Shown: positions 20,006-30,618 of the stretch, one piece after another | Layout: the number at the start of each line of letters is the position of its first letter | Position numbering within the stretch: position 1 is the first letter of the stretch | From: Hygrophila difformis | Taxonomy: Eukaryota > Streptophyta > Magnoliopsida > Lamiales > Acanthaceae | Direction: 5' to 3' | DNA: 64,000 bases | Assembly (NCBI GenBank): GCA_030278955.1 | Contig: JAOANR010000003.1 | Span: forward strand, 34,986,054 to 35,050,053 | Translations under genes and position numbers: made by a program | The notes under the pieces: model-generated | What the model saw: only the letters and a program-made list of their open reading frames with translations | Told to the model about the DNA's origin: nothing | The model's database searches: none

Positions 20006-22757
20006 TGTAACACCCCGGATTTGATAACCCAGGCCGGGATGTCACCGCCGCATCCCCCTAGCAAGACACGGCTTCCCGAGCTTGCTAAGGAAACGCAAGG
20101 CTTGTGGGTATGTAAAAGATTTAAAACATTTCAAGATAAAGTCCGGAAATTTATAATACTTAGTACGATAGTAGAAATTATCACGTGCGGAAAATAAATA
20201 AAGTAAGTGCAGCGGAAAGTAAAATCACGGCCAACATGGCCAAATCCTCGGGTTTAACAGACCCGGTAAAACAGTACGATGCAGAAATAAAATGTTCATA
20301 AATAATTCCCCCAAGTGCATGCGTATGCGTCACTCGACATACTCTGTAAAAGGAAAATGACAACGGTTGTCAGTATAAAAATATACTGAGTAAGTTAATC
20401 CCTAACTAACAAATAAAAGGGTTTACAAGTGTTTAAACTAAAGATTTCGCTTATCGTACGAGGATTTAAAAGTACATGATTTATTAGCAGCGGAAAATTA
20501 TGATTAAAGAACTTAATTTAAAAAGCGTAATCTAAAGCATAATTTAAGATGCATAAAATTTAAATACGTGATTGAAGACAGGATAAATACGATTTAAGCA
20601 TAATGAATCACTCACACGAGTCTTTTACTTTTCATCCCGTAAACTAAGAAGAGGACACCATACCGGGAGATCACTAACGAGGCAATCTCAACATAGGACC
20701 ACTAACGAGGCAGTCCAAACAATGGGAGACCACTAACGAGGCAGTCTCAAAGATAGTAGGACCACTAACGAGGCGATCCACAAAGATAGTAGGACCACTA
20801 ACGAGGCGATCCACAAATACAGCGCGCGAGATCACTAACGAGGCAATCTCAGATAGTAAGGAGACCACTAACGAGGCAGTCTCAAAGATAATGATAGTAT
20901 GAAGATCGGCTCAGCCTAGTGAACGGGATTTTTCGAAAGTTCGTATTTCAAAGTTATCAAAGGATCGATATCGCGTTTTCATAGTTCGAGTTTTCTCAAG
21001 TTCGAAAAATCCTGTTCGAGGCAGTTCACGCCTTTCTTAATTTAAAATTCGTTTTTCCTCCAAAAATTCTGAAACTTGGCCAGTAATTCAAAAACACACA
21101 CACGAACAACTTTCATGTTTTAAGTTTTTGGAAATAAGGTTCCGAAGTGAGTTAAAATTTAAGTTTATTGCAAAGAATAATTTACGTCTTAAAAACTGTT
21201 GTCGTCACAGGTTCGTGTAATGCCGATTAAAAATTCATTTCAAAACCAATCGATGTGAAATTTTTACAGTATCTACAAAACACATTAAGGAACAACTTTC
21301 ATGTTTTAAGTTTTTGGAAATAATGAATTCTTGGTACTCAAAAATCGAGTGCAACTCACTGCATACTCATGGCCTTTAAAACGAATTCAAAACAGTTCTA
21401 AAAACTTGGCCGATTGACATATCAAATGAACACCAAAATTCGTGAAATTTTGTAGGCATAATCTAGACACAATTATCTACAACTTTTGTTTAGAAATGCA
21501 AAGTTAAATCATTCGAAAAATGGGTGAAAAACATGCATCAAGTTGAATGATGGAATCTGTCACAGATTTAAACGGTTCGGTTCAATACAGAAAGTTCATG
21601 GCGAAAATTGGGATAGCAAAACTTAATGTCAATGGCTGAAATTTGGACACAAGATAGATAAAGGTGTTAGGAACAACTTTTATGTTGAAAAGTTTTCGGT
21701 TTGAATTCCCGAAGGTCGAGTTTTCGGCGAGTCTTTAAAATTGGACGAAGATAGGGTTTTTGAAAACCGATTTTTGTTACAAGCCTATATCTCGAGATTT
21801 AAACAACAAACAACCGCAAAAATTTGTGAGTAAGGTGTTAACTTACTTAGAATGATGTTAGGGTCGCTGGATTGGTTTTCCGGACGTCCTAGGGTCACGA
21901 CGAACGGCCAACTTCTCCAATCGCTTTTTGTTCGTTTTCCGACGGGAAATCGTAGTAAGGAAAAAGGGTTAGAATATGAGTTTCTGAGATCTATGGACGA
22001 ATTGAAATGTTGCACAATGGCTTACCAAGAGTCTAGAGGGCAGGGGCTTGTCCCGGTCGTCCCGTCGTCGCCGGAATACTCGCCGGAAAGTGGTGTCGAA
22101 GGAGTTTTCAACTTGGAGAAGGAAGATGGAGTGTCTAGGGTTTGTTTACTGAAAATAAGGGGTAGGGGGCGCCCAATACCGAGTTTATGCACTTCCCTAC
22201 TGCTGGGATCCGTTTACCATCGAAGAGAATGTTAATTTAGGCAAGAAAATCGCCATGGAAGGAAAGTTTACACTTTCAGCACCTCTGGCGCGCTGGTGGC
22301 GCGCACCTAAGCTTTTGTCCGCGCGGAGCACGCGTGCCAGCCCTGGCGTCGCGACGCCCTTGGCCGCGCGGTGGCCGCGCGGCGGCGCGCGGACAGCGCG
22401 GGCCGGCCGGACCGGCCGGTTCGGCTCCGCGTGTTCCGTCGGGTCTTCCCTCGCTTTCTCCTATCGGTTTTCTACGTGTTAGCTCGATCCCCTGGGGCGT
22501 CTTCGTGGCGGAATCTTCTCCTTCCTCTTGTTACGAGTCCGGCTTATCGCTCGCAACATTTCCGGGTCCTACTTAGCCTAGTCTAAATTGGTTCCAACAT
22601 CTCCTATCGTCCTTGTGATCTAATTCGTGATGTATTTTGTGATTTATTTCGTGACTGAACTTAGAAATTAGTTCTAAGCTGCCTACGTACCCTGTGAAGG
22701 GATCAAGTCATGACGTAGTTCAAAACAATTTGAATTTGTTTTTCCTCGGGTGTTACA
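20006..22757 (-). repeat. A2 5' LTR
   Basis: 2752 bp, nearly identical to 12705-15454. Contains the hairpin array (20667-20883), four ~190-bp monomers (about 21090-21830) and GC-rich inverted repeats (22283-22430). Confidence 0.95.
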
Positions 22758-23760
22758 GGCGCCATCGCCGCCTGCGCAGCAGCGCAGCGTGCTACCCGCC
22801 ACAACGGCGGCAGCTGCTGCTATTCCGGCGCGCCAGGGTGGCGTGACGCCACCTCCACCACACCGCGACCACACGGCCCTCATCTCCTTCCCCTCACCCC
22901 CATTCCGACGCCGCCACGGCAGTAGCACGACAGTAGCTCCCAGCCCTCCAAATCCTCGGCGAGAAGAAGGAAGAAGAAACGGGAAAAGAAGAATTGGTGA
23001 AGAAGAAAAGAAGGGAAATCGTTACCTCTAACTGTCGAGCTTTCCCTCACACCGGCATGGCGGCGTCCCTCCTCCTTCTCCGGCGAGTCTCCAGCTTAAC
23101 CCCAAAATCCCCAAAATTTCGAGCAAGAGAAAGAGAGGGAAGAACGAGATGATATACTACTACAGGTTATTGACATGTATTTATTCTCTTATCATAATGT
23201 ACCTAAACCATTGAAAGAACTGTTCATCTTTAATTAGGTAAGTTAATGCTTTCTTTTCCTCTCTCTAAATTGATGGGATTGAGGGTGTATAAATGCCCAA
23301 TTCATGACTCCACTAATTGCTATATTTTAATATTTGTGAAGTGACTGGAAATAATAATAAAAAATGCCCCCAATACATGCTTCCCAATTTCTTCCCTTCA
23401 AGTGTCGGTAAGGAGGAGTTGGAAGACTCCAATAATTGTTATGTATAATGGGTGTGGGTTATGGGTAGTGGAATGGTGGGCTTGGTCTCCACCTCTTGTT
23501 TATTTAATTGTTGGCTTCAATAATTGTGAGTTTTGATCCGGGTTGGTCACGGTGTTGTGTCTCCTCCATACTTCTTTTATTTCCGTAGATCGGGCTCCAG
23601 ATATTTGCTTCTCCTTACTAGTGGGTTAAACTCCCAATTTTTAATATTGGCTTCCAATAATTTTTAAAGCCCTACATAGACCCATGTTAATTATTAAAGC
23701 CTGAACAATCACCTTTAATCTCATTAATAATTAAATAATTAATCGGGGTGTTACAATTAC

Positions 23761-24366
23761 TCCTTTCAAAATTTAATTTTCTTCACCTATTTTGCTATTC
23801 AAATCAATTCTATGTACAATATATCAAATAAGATAAAACAAAATAAAATAAATAACTATATCAACAAATAGAGATATTTGCTTAGTAGTTAAAACAAAAT
23901 CTAGTCTATCTTTAGTATATAAGAGTTAGAATACATAGTATATTATTGTATCTTTCAAATAACAAATATTGGTGACAAACCTTAAATCCTAACAACCCCT
24001 AAGTGCCGCCCCTTTATCCCTTTTTAAGCTAAATCTTTCTCATCTTCCTATTTTGTTACTCCAACAATTTCTACATACAAAAAAAAATAAAAAATAAAAC
24101 AAAAAGTGAGAAAAAAAAAGAGAACGAAGAGGAAAAAAACAAACCTAATTCGTGGGTGTTGAGGACGATCTCGACGGAGAAGAAGGCACCTCGGGCGGAT
24201 TTTGACACACCAAAGCGTAGATCGGGTGGTAAGGAAGAAGAGACGACGGAATTTGGACGCGTGCGAGGATCTAGGAGTCAAACGGTGAACGTGGAAGCCA
24301 CGCCTACGAATCGACGAGCCGGATAATCCAAATTTATAAAAGTTAATCTTACTATGGTTTTGGGAG
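23761..24366 (+). repeat. B-type LTR copy B2, middle segment
   Basis: The later part (about 24100-24366) is homologous, on the opposite strand, to B3 35500-35650 (shared CCCAAAACCAT, ATTCGTAG and GGCGTGGCTTCCA landmarks). It is cut at 24366 by the LINE, with duplication TTTTGGGAG. The first ~300 bp are AT-rich and unremarkable. Confidence 0.6.
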
Positions 24367-26344
24367 TTTTTTTTTTTTTTTTTTTTTTTTTTGAGGAGAA
24401 AGTAATATTATTCCTTCAAACGAAATAAATCCCAGAACTGTCTTACAATAATCACTGCTTCTCCACCCCTCCAATTAAACCAGAGTCGGTTCTAAGACTA
24501 AAGCACAATAGAAAAGGTAATACAATGGACTCCGGTACAATCACATCTAGCAATATGGAAAAATCTGGATACAATCGAGGACATTTCCGGATAATGCTAT
24601 GCCTGTCCGACACGGCCTCCTTCAAAAATCGAGACGAAAACCTCCATTTTTGAATAAGAGCATCTCCCTTCAGTATTCAATCCCAATCAGTAACGCCATC
24701 AACAGGCTTATCTAGAAGAGCTGTAAGTATTCTCATTGGCAGTATTTCAAATAATCCCAATCCTACATCAAAATTTCACTGGAAAACCACTCCGCAGTAG
24801 CAATCCTTTGTTCCAGAGATCACACACATATGCATCACCTTGACACTCCTATATGTATATTTCAACATCACCTTTCTCCTACAATAGAATTCAAGTCCAA
24901 TGAAAACAACCAATTAAAGGGCAAACTAGGATAATGGGATAGGTTCGAGAGAACGGCTTGATGGACTAGACAGGCCTACAAAAGCTCCTACCGGGAAGTG
25001 CATCAAAAAAAGCCTCAACCAACAGGCCGAAAAAGATAGAAGCCAGAATTGCACATACAACACGGACGAAAATATCCCAACTAACTCCAAAACAAAACAA
25101 GATTCCCACAGAGATCTAACCCCACCCACTATAAAATCAAAGAGGAACCGAATCGATATGACAGCTTAAAAAACACAGTTAGAGACCCGCTTGAACTAGC
25201 AACCCGGCTAACACAACTCCCCGACTTGCCAAACTCTTTAGCTACATCTGTTTCTCAGTATAAAATTCTCACAAATCAGTCTCGATTCATCTTGCAACAA
25301 ATTACTCTTCTCTACCTTGCCAAAATTCCTTTGTCTCTTTTTTTCTTCTCTCTTTTTTTTCTACTTCTTTATTTTTATTTTTCTCTTTTTTTTTTCTCTT
25401 TTTTCTTTTTTTTCAACACCGATAGACTTCTTCCATACCGATATCCTCCAAGAAAATATTAAGGACACTACTCAGAATCTCACAATCCATACCAAACCCC
25501 TATCACAACTCAATGGGGCAATCAAACCAACTTTCAAGACAGACCCAGTAGCTTACTTAAAGTATCAGAGTGTCAACAACAGCGCTAGGGATATTGGAGA
25601 CAAATAACCCAAATCAAAGCGTAGGGTAACGAGGGGGTAATCGAGAAGTTCAGAAACATGCTAGAATAGGCTGTGAGGAGAAGATTCAAGGGGAGACAAC
25701 CTAGCGCCCTTATCATGGCCGAAGCATTGACGTGAATAAATGTGGGAACAACGTGAATGCTAAAATAACATAAAGGATATCAAAATGAATCGTCGCGTAA
25801 GTATGGATCAAAAGAATTTAATGGTCGGATCTCACCAAATCCACTCGGGTGTCGACATGTTTATAAAAAACATGGTCGGCCGCCAATCTTCCCCAGCATT
25901 TGGAAATTCTCGAATGGGTAAGGGAGAAGCCTTCACTGTATTGCATTTCCTTGGACCGCATATTTAAAACTGAGATGTTCCAAGCCCCCAGCCATCCACA
26001 CACTTTTGTACTTACACTTCGCAAAGTACCATCTGAAACAGCCACGGAAACCATCAAATTATCAACCAATTTCGAGCATCCCCGCCAGTAGCAGTTACCT
26101 GCAAAGAAAATGTGAGAAGAACAAAGAAAAAACAATGATGCATCGCCTCCATCAACCACGATGCCTTTCAACATAGGTCACCTCCATACATCCAAAAAAC
26201 AATGATGCATCGCCTCCATCAACAACAATGCCTATCCCAAACAGACACCTTCAACACCCCAAAGCTTCTGCAGCAGGAAATGAAAGTAGACAACACCTGA
26301 GCATCATAATCCCCTTCCTCCAGGCTATGGGGGCCGAAATATAT
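24367..26344 (-). other. LINE 3' region and poly(A)
   Basis: About 1.98 kb between the RNase H stop and the poly(A). Several short frames (for example 26174-25818 on minus) show no recognisable domain. A pair of ~45-bp direct repeats with AACAATGATGCATCGCCTCC lies at 26133-26160 and 26199-26226. T-rich stretch at 25340-25420. Confidence 0.6.
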
Positions 26345-26628
26345 TCAATATAGATCACATCCAAACATCCACCTTTCCTTCCTGCCTCGCTCCGAGCCTC
26401 GCCCAGCTATCTGCAACATCGTTTCGTTCTCTCAAAATATGTTGGAACCGGACTTCACCAGCACAATTCAGAATCGTCACTATAGGCCCTATCAAATTGT
26501 TGAACCGCCAAGGAATCGTTCGTGGATCCGCAAGCCAGCGGACCACATTGCTAGAATCGCACTCAAACATCAACCTTGGCAATGGAAAACATTGAACCTC
26601 AAGGATGGACAGACACATTCTACTAATA
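26345..26628 (-). pseudogene. LINE ORF2 RNase H, C-terminal half
   Basis: Contains FECDSSNVVRWL and RERNDVADSWARLGA, the later part of a plant LINE RNase H domain (the RVT_3 type), including the third catalytic Asp region and the His/Asn-Asp end. The stop is at 26355. The first half lies at 26893-27200 beyond the MITE. The two halves are in the same frame if one TA is counted once, so the MITE was a precise secondary insertion. Confidence 0.8.
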
Positions 26629-26892
26629 CTCCCTCCGTTTTTTTTTTAACTTCACCCATCCTGCACTGCACGCAATCCAATGCACATTTTCAATCATCAA
26701 TATCTCATATTATATATAAGTAAAAATTATAAAAATTTGATATTCCAAAACTACGTGATTAGACGAATCTAACAAGATCTCACTTGACTATGTTTTATCT
26801 TATATAACTATATGAAAAAATTGAATTAAAGTTACTCAATGAATAGTATCTACTATGCTAATGGTGAACTTAAAAAAAAAACGGAGGGAGTA
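26627..26892. mobile_element. Stowaway-type MITE
   Basis: 262 bp (26629-26890) with near-perfect inverted ends of about 28 bp starting CTCCCTCCGTTTTTTTTTT, and TA duplicated on each side (26627-26628 and 26891-26892). These are the termini of plant Stowaway elements, mobilised by mariner-like transposases. The middle is AT-rich and non-coding. It interrupts the LINE RNase H. Confidence 0.92.
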
Positions 26893-27640
26893 GCAGTCAT
26901 CTCTGCCTCCGTCGAATCTGCTACTCCAATGAAATCTGACATCGTATATATTACATCCCCTTTATCGTCTCGGATTACACCTCCTATCCCCGCCGGTCCC
27001 GAGTTCCCCAAGGACGAGCCGTCCGTATTAATTTTCCACCATCCTATCGTAGGTCTTTCCCACACCAATCCACGTCTTGGAACCCGTACTCTATGGCTCG
27101 GAAGCTGTGCTAAACCCTCAGGAAAAGCTGTATCAGACATTGCCAATGTTCCAGCTGTATTCTGATATCCAGCAGCCCACCATAGCTTGGCCTTCCATTG
27201 AATCTCAGCACCTTCCGCCTTAATATCAAAGCCTTGGCCTCTAAATATCTTACCATTCCGAATTTTCCACAAAGTCCAAATAATAGCCAGTCCCGTCAAA
27301 CACCAGATTGCCATACTCCCTCCCTTTTGCCAACTAAACCACTCTTCCATTAAACTCCCAACCGTACCAGGAATCACCCAATCTCCTCTAAACCAGCTTA
27401 CTCCCAAATACCATAAAGAAACCGCGACACGACATCTGACAAATAAGTGATCTACTGATTCTAGCTCATTATTACAGAGAGAGCACATAGCTTCATCCCT
27501 CGACAAGCAATTTCTTCTAAGTAATAATTCTCGGGTTGGCAATGCATTGTGTATCATTTTCCAAACTAGTAATTTAACCTTCATTGGAGCCTTTAGATTT
27601 CATAACTGTTTCCAGAAAGGCCCTCCCCACCACCGTGTAC
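26893..27640 (-). pseudogene. LINE ORF2 zinc-binding region and RNase H, N-terminal half
   Basis: Reads FWKQLWNLKAPMKVKLLVWK, then C..C...ESVDHLFVRC: the reverse-transcriptase-associated zinc-binding domain (zf-RVT). It continues into RNase H with KINTDGSS (first catalytic Asp) and DSTEAEMTA (Glu) before the MITE cuts it at 26892. The upstream reverse transcriptase is gone: LTR-D sequence starts at 27659. Non-functional. Confidence 0.85.
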
Positions 27641-27658
27641 ATCACCATTTCTCGCTGC

Positions 27659-29171
27659 TGAAACTTTTGACAAATTTCACTAACACGAGTATTTTTCTAT
27701 AAAAATATATCAGGATTGAATTTATTAAATGGAAAGAGTTATGATTCGTGGGAAAGGGGTTTAAGGATATATTCCACTTTTTATTACTCAGGTGGGATGC
27801 TTTAATTTCAAATGGCGCTGCAGTCCTCTCATGTCATGAAACTTTTGACAAGTCTCATGGTATAACCGGGATAGATTGACCTTCAGCCTGTCACACTGAG
27901 GGTCCCCGGCATATGTGCCATGATACTTCTCATGATTTCATGTCATGAGATTACCCACCATGAAACTTTCGGCAGATTCCCACTACATGAGTATTTTCTG
28001 AAAAATCACATTTTTATTTACTCGTGTTAAGAAACTGTGCCCCCGAAAGCGCACGGAGTCAAAAATTGCAGTATTTATAGTAAGTACCGGATCGTTCACT
28101 GGAGGATGTGCGATGGAAGCAGGGCCCACGCCATTTACTAAGATTTTCCACTCGGTTACTCGATTCAAGTTTGTGTTTTGACTAACAACTACTTGACAGA
28201 ATTTAAACTAAGCTACGAAAGCAATTAAAATGAAGCAGATAAAATTATTCTAGAAAGCGAATTAAATTTAAACTAAGAAAGCAATAAAATTAATCTAAGA
28301 AAGCGATTAAGATTATTCTAAGAAAGCGGATTTAAAATATGACAGAAGGGACAGGAAGAAAAGAATAAAGATTGGACAAGATTCAGATGAAACACAGTTA
28401 AACTTCCATTTTGTTACACAGATCTTTGTTTGGGATAATTCGTTCAGTTAGCTAACTCTCATGCTCTCTACACCATGTTCCCTTTAACAGACAGGTACTT
28501 ACAGTAAGAGTTTACATGCTCTTAAGATAACAAAATCTAAGATACCACAGATATACAACTGCCCCCGCGCAGAGGTATGTCATTTATCTGGGGTGGATAA
28601 GCAACACCTGACAAATCATTAGTTGAAGTGTCAAGTACTGCTATCATTCCCCCATGTCACGCCCAAAGATTCTAATCAAGCCCTGAACTATCCCTTAACT
28701 CTCAGTCCTAGTAGCAGTTACACAACTCTCAATACAACCGAGTGACCTCTAACGAAAGCATTTAAAAGAAAGCGATAAAGAAAGCATTTAAAATCCTATC
28801 ACTCGGAGGTTTTTGAAAGTCTGACCCTGGTAGTAAAAGAAAGCCCCCAGTCAGAATGACCGGATGTGGATCAAGAATTCCCTATTCTCGGTGAACCGCT
28901 CGCAGTGTTCACTTCTCGTCGGGTGGTTATGAGATACAAACTAATGAAACGAACTAATAAATTAGTTCGTTCCGGATGCACTCACTCAGGACTCAAAAAT
29001 AGGCTTTGGCAGAAGAAGATAGCAGTTGAAAGAATACTCAACCCTACCTTAGAAAATAACCAAGGCCCGAATGTTGTTCCTCTAGTATTATCTGTCACAC
29101 CTTATCGGAATCCAAGTGGAATCTGAACCAGTGCAGTATTTAATACAAGATTTCCAACAAACAGCAATTTA
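27659..29171 (-). repeat. LTR-D fragment (D1) replacing the LINE reverse transcriptase
   Basis: Homologous to the start of solo LTR D2 (40072-41360): TGAAACTTTTGACAAATTTC, the GTGCGATGGAAGCAGGGCCCACG stretch, CCCCCATGTCACGCCC, and AAGATTTCCAACA at the right end. It has three diverged copies of the TGAAACTTT end motif (27659, 27838, 27961). No target duplication is evident and about 500 codons of LINE are missing, so a deletion accompanied or followed insertion. The small frame 28866-29126 recurs only as non-coding sequence in D2. Confidence 0.7.
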
Positions 29172-30195
29172 ACATATCCCGTTTCCTTTGCCATTCTGTC
29201 CTGTCAGCATCAACCACCATAGCCCCCTCCATTCTCCCCTCTATTTCCCCCACATCAGCCATCAGCTTTTGAATTCGATTTTCCATATTTTTAGCCCCAT
29301 ACCCCTCCCATCCTCGTATCTTTTGCTTAATGACCCGTAGCTTACCAAGCAAGCTCCCTCCCCTAACACCCTCACTGCCCGATCCCGCTTCACCACAAGC
29401 CTCTTTGATCATCTCCAAAAATCCATCTTCTTCCAACCAGTAGTTATAAAAGCGAAATGGTTTAGGTCCCCATGACTTCTCCATAAACTCCAATTTGACC
29501 GGGTAGTGATCAGATAACATTGAGTCGCATCGCCTCTGAGATAAAACTCCTTCCAGACATAACCATCCCGGTGATAACAGGAATCTATCCAGTTGGCTGC
29601 ATATTCTTCCCCCTCTCCCATACCATGTGAAAGCTCCATCTTCCATTGGTAAATCGACCAAACCTAATCGATCAACGAATTCCTTAAAATCCCTAATAGA
29701 GCCCTGGTCCTCGCTAGTTCCAATTCTTTCCCCTTCCGACAAAATAGCATTGAAATCTCCAACTAAATTCCACAGCTCACCATTATCTGTATGAAATTTG
29801 CTCGTTATCAACTCCCAAAATTCAGCCCGTTCTCTTCTAGGATTTGGGGCGTGGATACAAATGATGTTCAACGTCTCTGTCCTACCCTTGATGTTCCCTT
29901 TAAGCCATATGAAAGAATGGCTCGTCTCACAGACTTCAAAAGAGCATTCATTAGCGTTCCAGACTGTTAGTAGACCCCCTGCATTCCCTACTGCCGCCTG
30001 ATAACAATATTTGCAATCCCTTGAACCCCATAACCTATAGACCAACCTCTCGTTTACTACCTCCATCTTAATCTCTTGAAAGCATACTACCGTAGGTTTA
30101 TAATTTTTACATAACCTCATTACTGCCCTTCTCCGAACACCTCCATTGAGGCCTCTCAAATTGCATGTTATAATCTTCATTAGTGGAGATAACAA
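29172..30195 (-). pseudogene. LINE ORF2 apurinic-type endonuclease domain
   Basis: About 340 residues from MLSPLMKIITCNLRGLNG. It carries the exonuclease-endonuclease-phosphatase landmarks in order: CNLRGL, CFQEIK (catalytic Glu), NIICIHAP, VGDFNAIL (Asp and Asn), FTWYGRGG..SQLDRFL, and MLSDHYPV (Asp-His). This domain nicks the target DNA to prime reverse transcription. The key residues and the frame look intact. ORF2 then runs into LTR-D sequence at about 29171 and stops at 29140, so no polymerase follows. The ATG lies just after the ORF1 stop at 30221, as is common in plant L1 elements. Confidence 0.88.
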
Positions 30196-30220
30196 CGACC
30201 TCGACCTAGACCCCCTAGGA

Positions 30221-30609
30221 TTATACTTCTTCTACAACCTCTCTCACCCTTTTAACTGCCTCATCTCTCTTCTTCTTGCACCCCAAGCCCAAGTTCAAAG
30301 CCAACTTAAAAATGTCCTCTGCTTCCGCGAAATCCACCAATCTAACTCCATTCATCGTCCGGACGGTGAAGAACTGTAATTGAGCAAATCTGTCCCCCTC
30401 CACTCCCCTATTAACCACACAATTTGCGGCTCCCCATCTATTCTTTATGCCCACTCTTCGGCCTCTTTTATGTCCCTTCCGTTGTTGCCTGAACCTTCCC
30501 AACGTTACCTGTGCCATAGCTTCTTCAATCTTACGAAACTCAGAGGCATCCTGCGAACCTATATCTTTGTTGAAAGCGAGCTCCCTTCCCGAATTGGAAC
30601 AAAACGCCC
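30221..30609 (-). pseudogene. LINE ORF1, C-terminal fragment
   Basis: Open frame entering from the truncated 5' edge of the LINE and ending at 30221 with a Lys/Glu/Val-rich tail (KRVREVVEEV), 25 bases before ORF2. The Arg/Lys-rich part (RFRQQRKGHKRGRRVGIKNR) would suit an RNA-binding ORF1 protein. The usual N-terminal domain and zinc knuckle are missing because of 5' truncation at the duplication. Assignment rests on position. Confidence 0.6.
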
Positions 30610-30618
30610 TTTTGGGAG

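Larger units (their letters stand above)
12700..22762 (-). mobile_element. Element A2: complete non-autonomous LTR element with antisense gene
   Basis: The element proper is 12705-22757 (10,053 bp), flanked by GGCGC on both sides (12700-12704 and 22758-22762). On the minus strand: 5' LTR (22757-20006), primer site (20002-19991), coiled-coil ORF (19541-19164), antisense gene (exon 1 near 16090-16219, intron 16220-16841, coding exon 16842-18177 on plus), integrase/chromodomain remnant, polypurine tract and 3' LTR (15454-12705). The internal region is 4551 bp and has no gag, protease or reverse transcriptase. I count about ten differences between the two LTRs by eye, so insertion is recent. All cis elements needed for mobilisation by a helper are present. 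Confidence 0.9.
9707..23760 (-). mobile_element. Solo LTR C, carrying nested element A2
   Basis: Bounded by TGTGACGCCCC at 9712 and CGGGGTGTTACA at 23755, with a 5-bp duplication ATTAC on both sides (9707-9711 and 23756-23760). Removing A2 and its extra GGCGC leaves about 3.99 kb (9712-12704 plus 22763-23755). No primer site or polypurine tract lies inside, so it is a solo LTR. It has the same landmark order as the A and B LTRs: a GC-rich part (around 12580-12704 and 22763-22960), tandem repeats, and a CAGCACAAC/GTTGTGCTG hairpin (10150-10172). No genes other than those of A2 were found. Confidence 0.85.
24358..30618 (-). mobile_element. L1-type LINE, 5' truncated, reverse transcriptase lost
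   Basis: Bounded by a 9-bp duplication TTTTGGGAG (24358-24366 and 30610-30618). A run of 24 or more T at 24367 onward is its poly(A) tail on the minus strand. From the 5' side: tail of ORF1 (30609-30221), ORF2 endonuclease (30195-29172), then a 1.5-kb LTR-D fragment in place of the reverse transcriptase, then the zinc-binding and RNase H parts (27640-26345, split by a MITE), then a ~2-kb 3' region. Duplication, tail and domain order agree on one insertion into LTR B2. Confidence 0.85.

Noticed and set aside
25226..25607. Phe/Leu-rich frames near 25230-25600
   Set aside because: Result of a T/C-rich low-complexity stretch in the LINE 3' region.
26853..27584. Host RNase H-like gene
   Set aside because: Arrangement zinc-binding plus RNase H next to an endonuclease within one 9-bp duplication shows that it is the end of a LINE ORF2.
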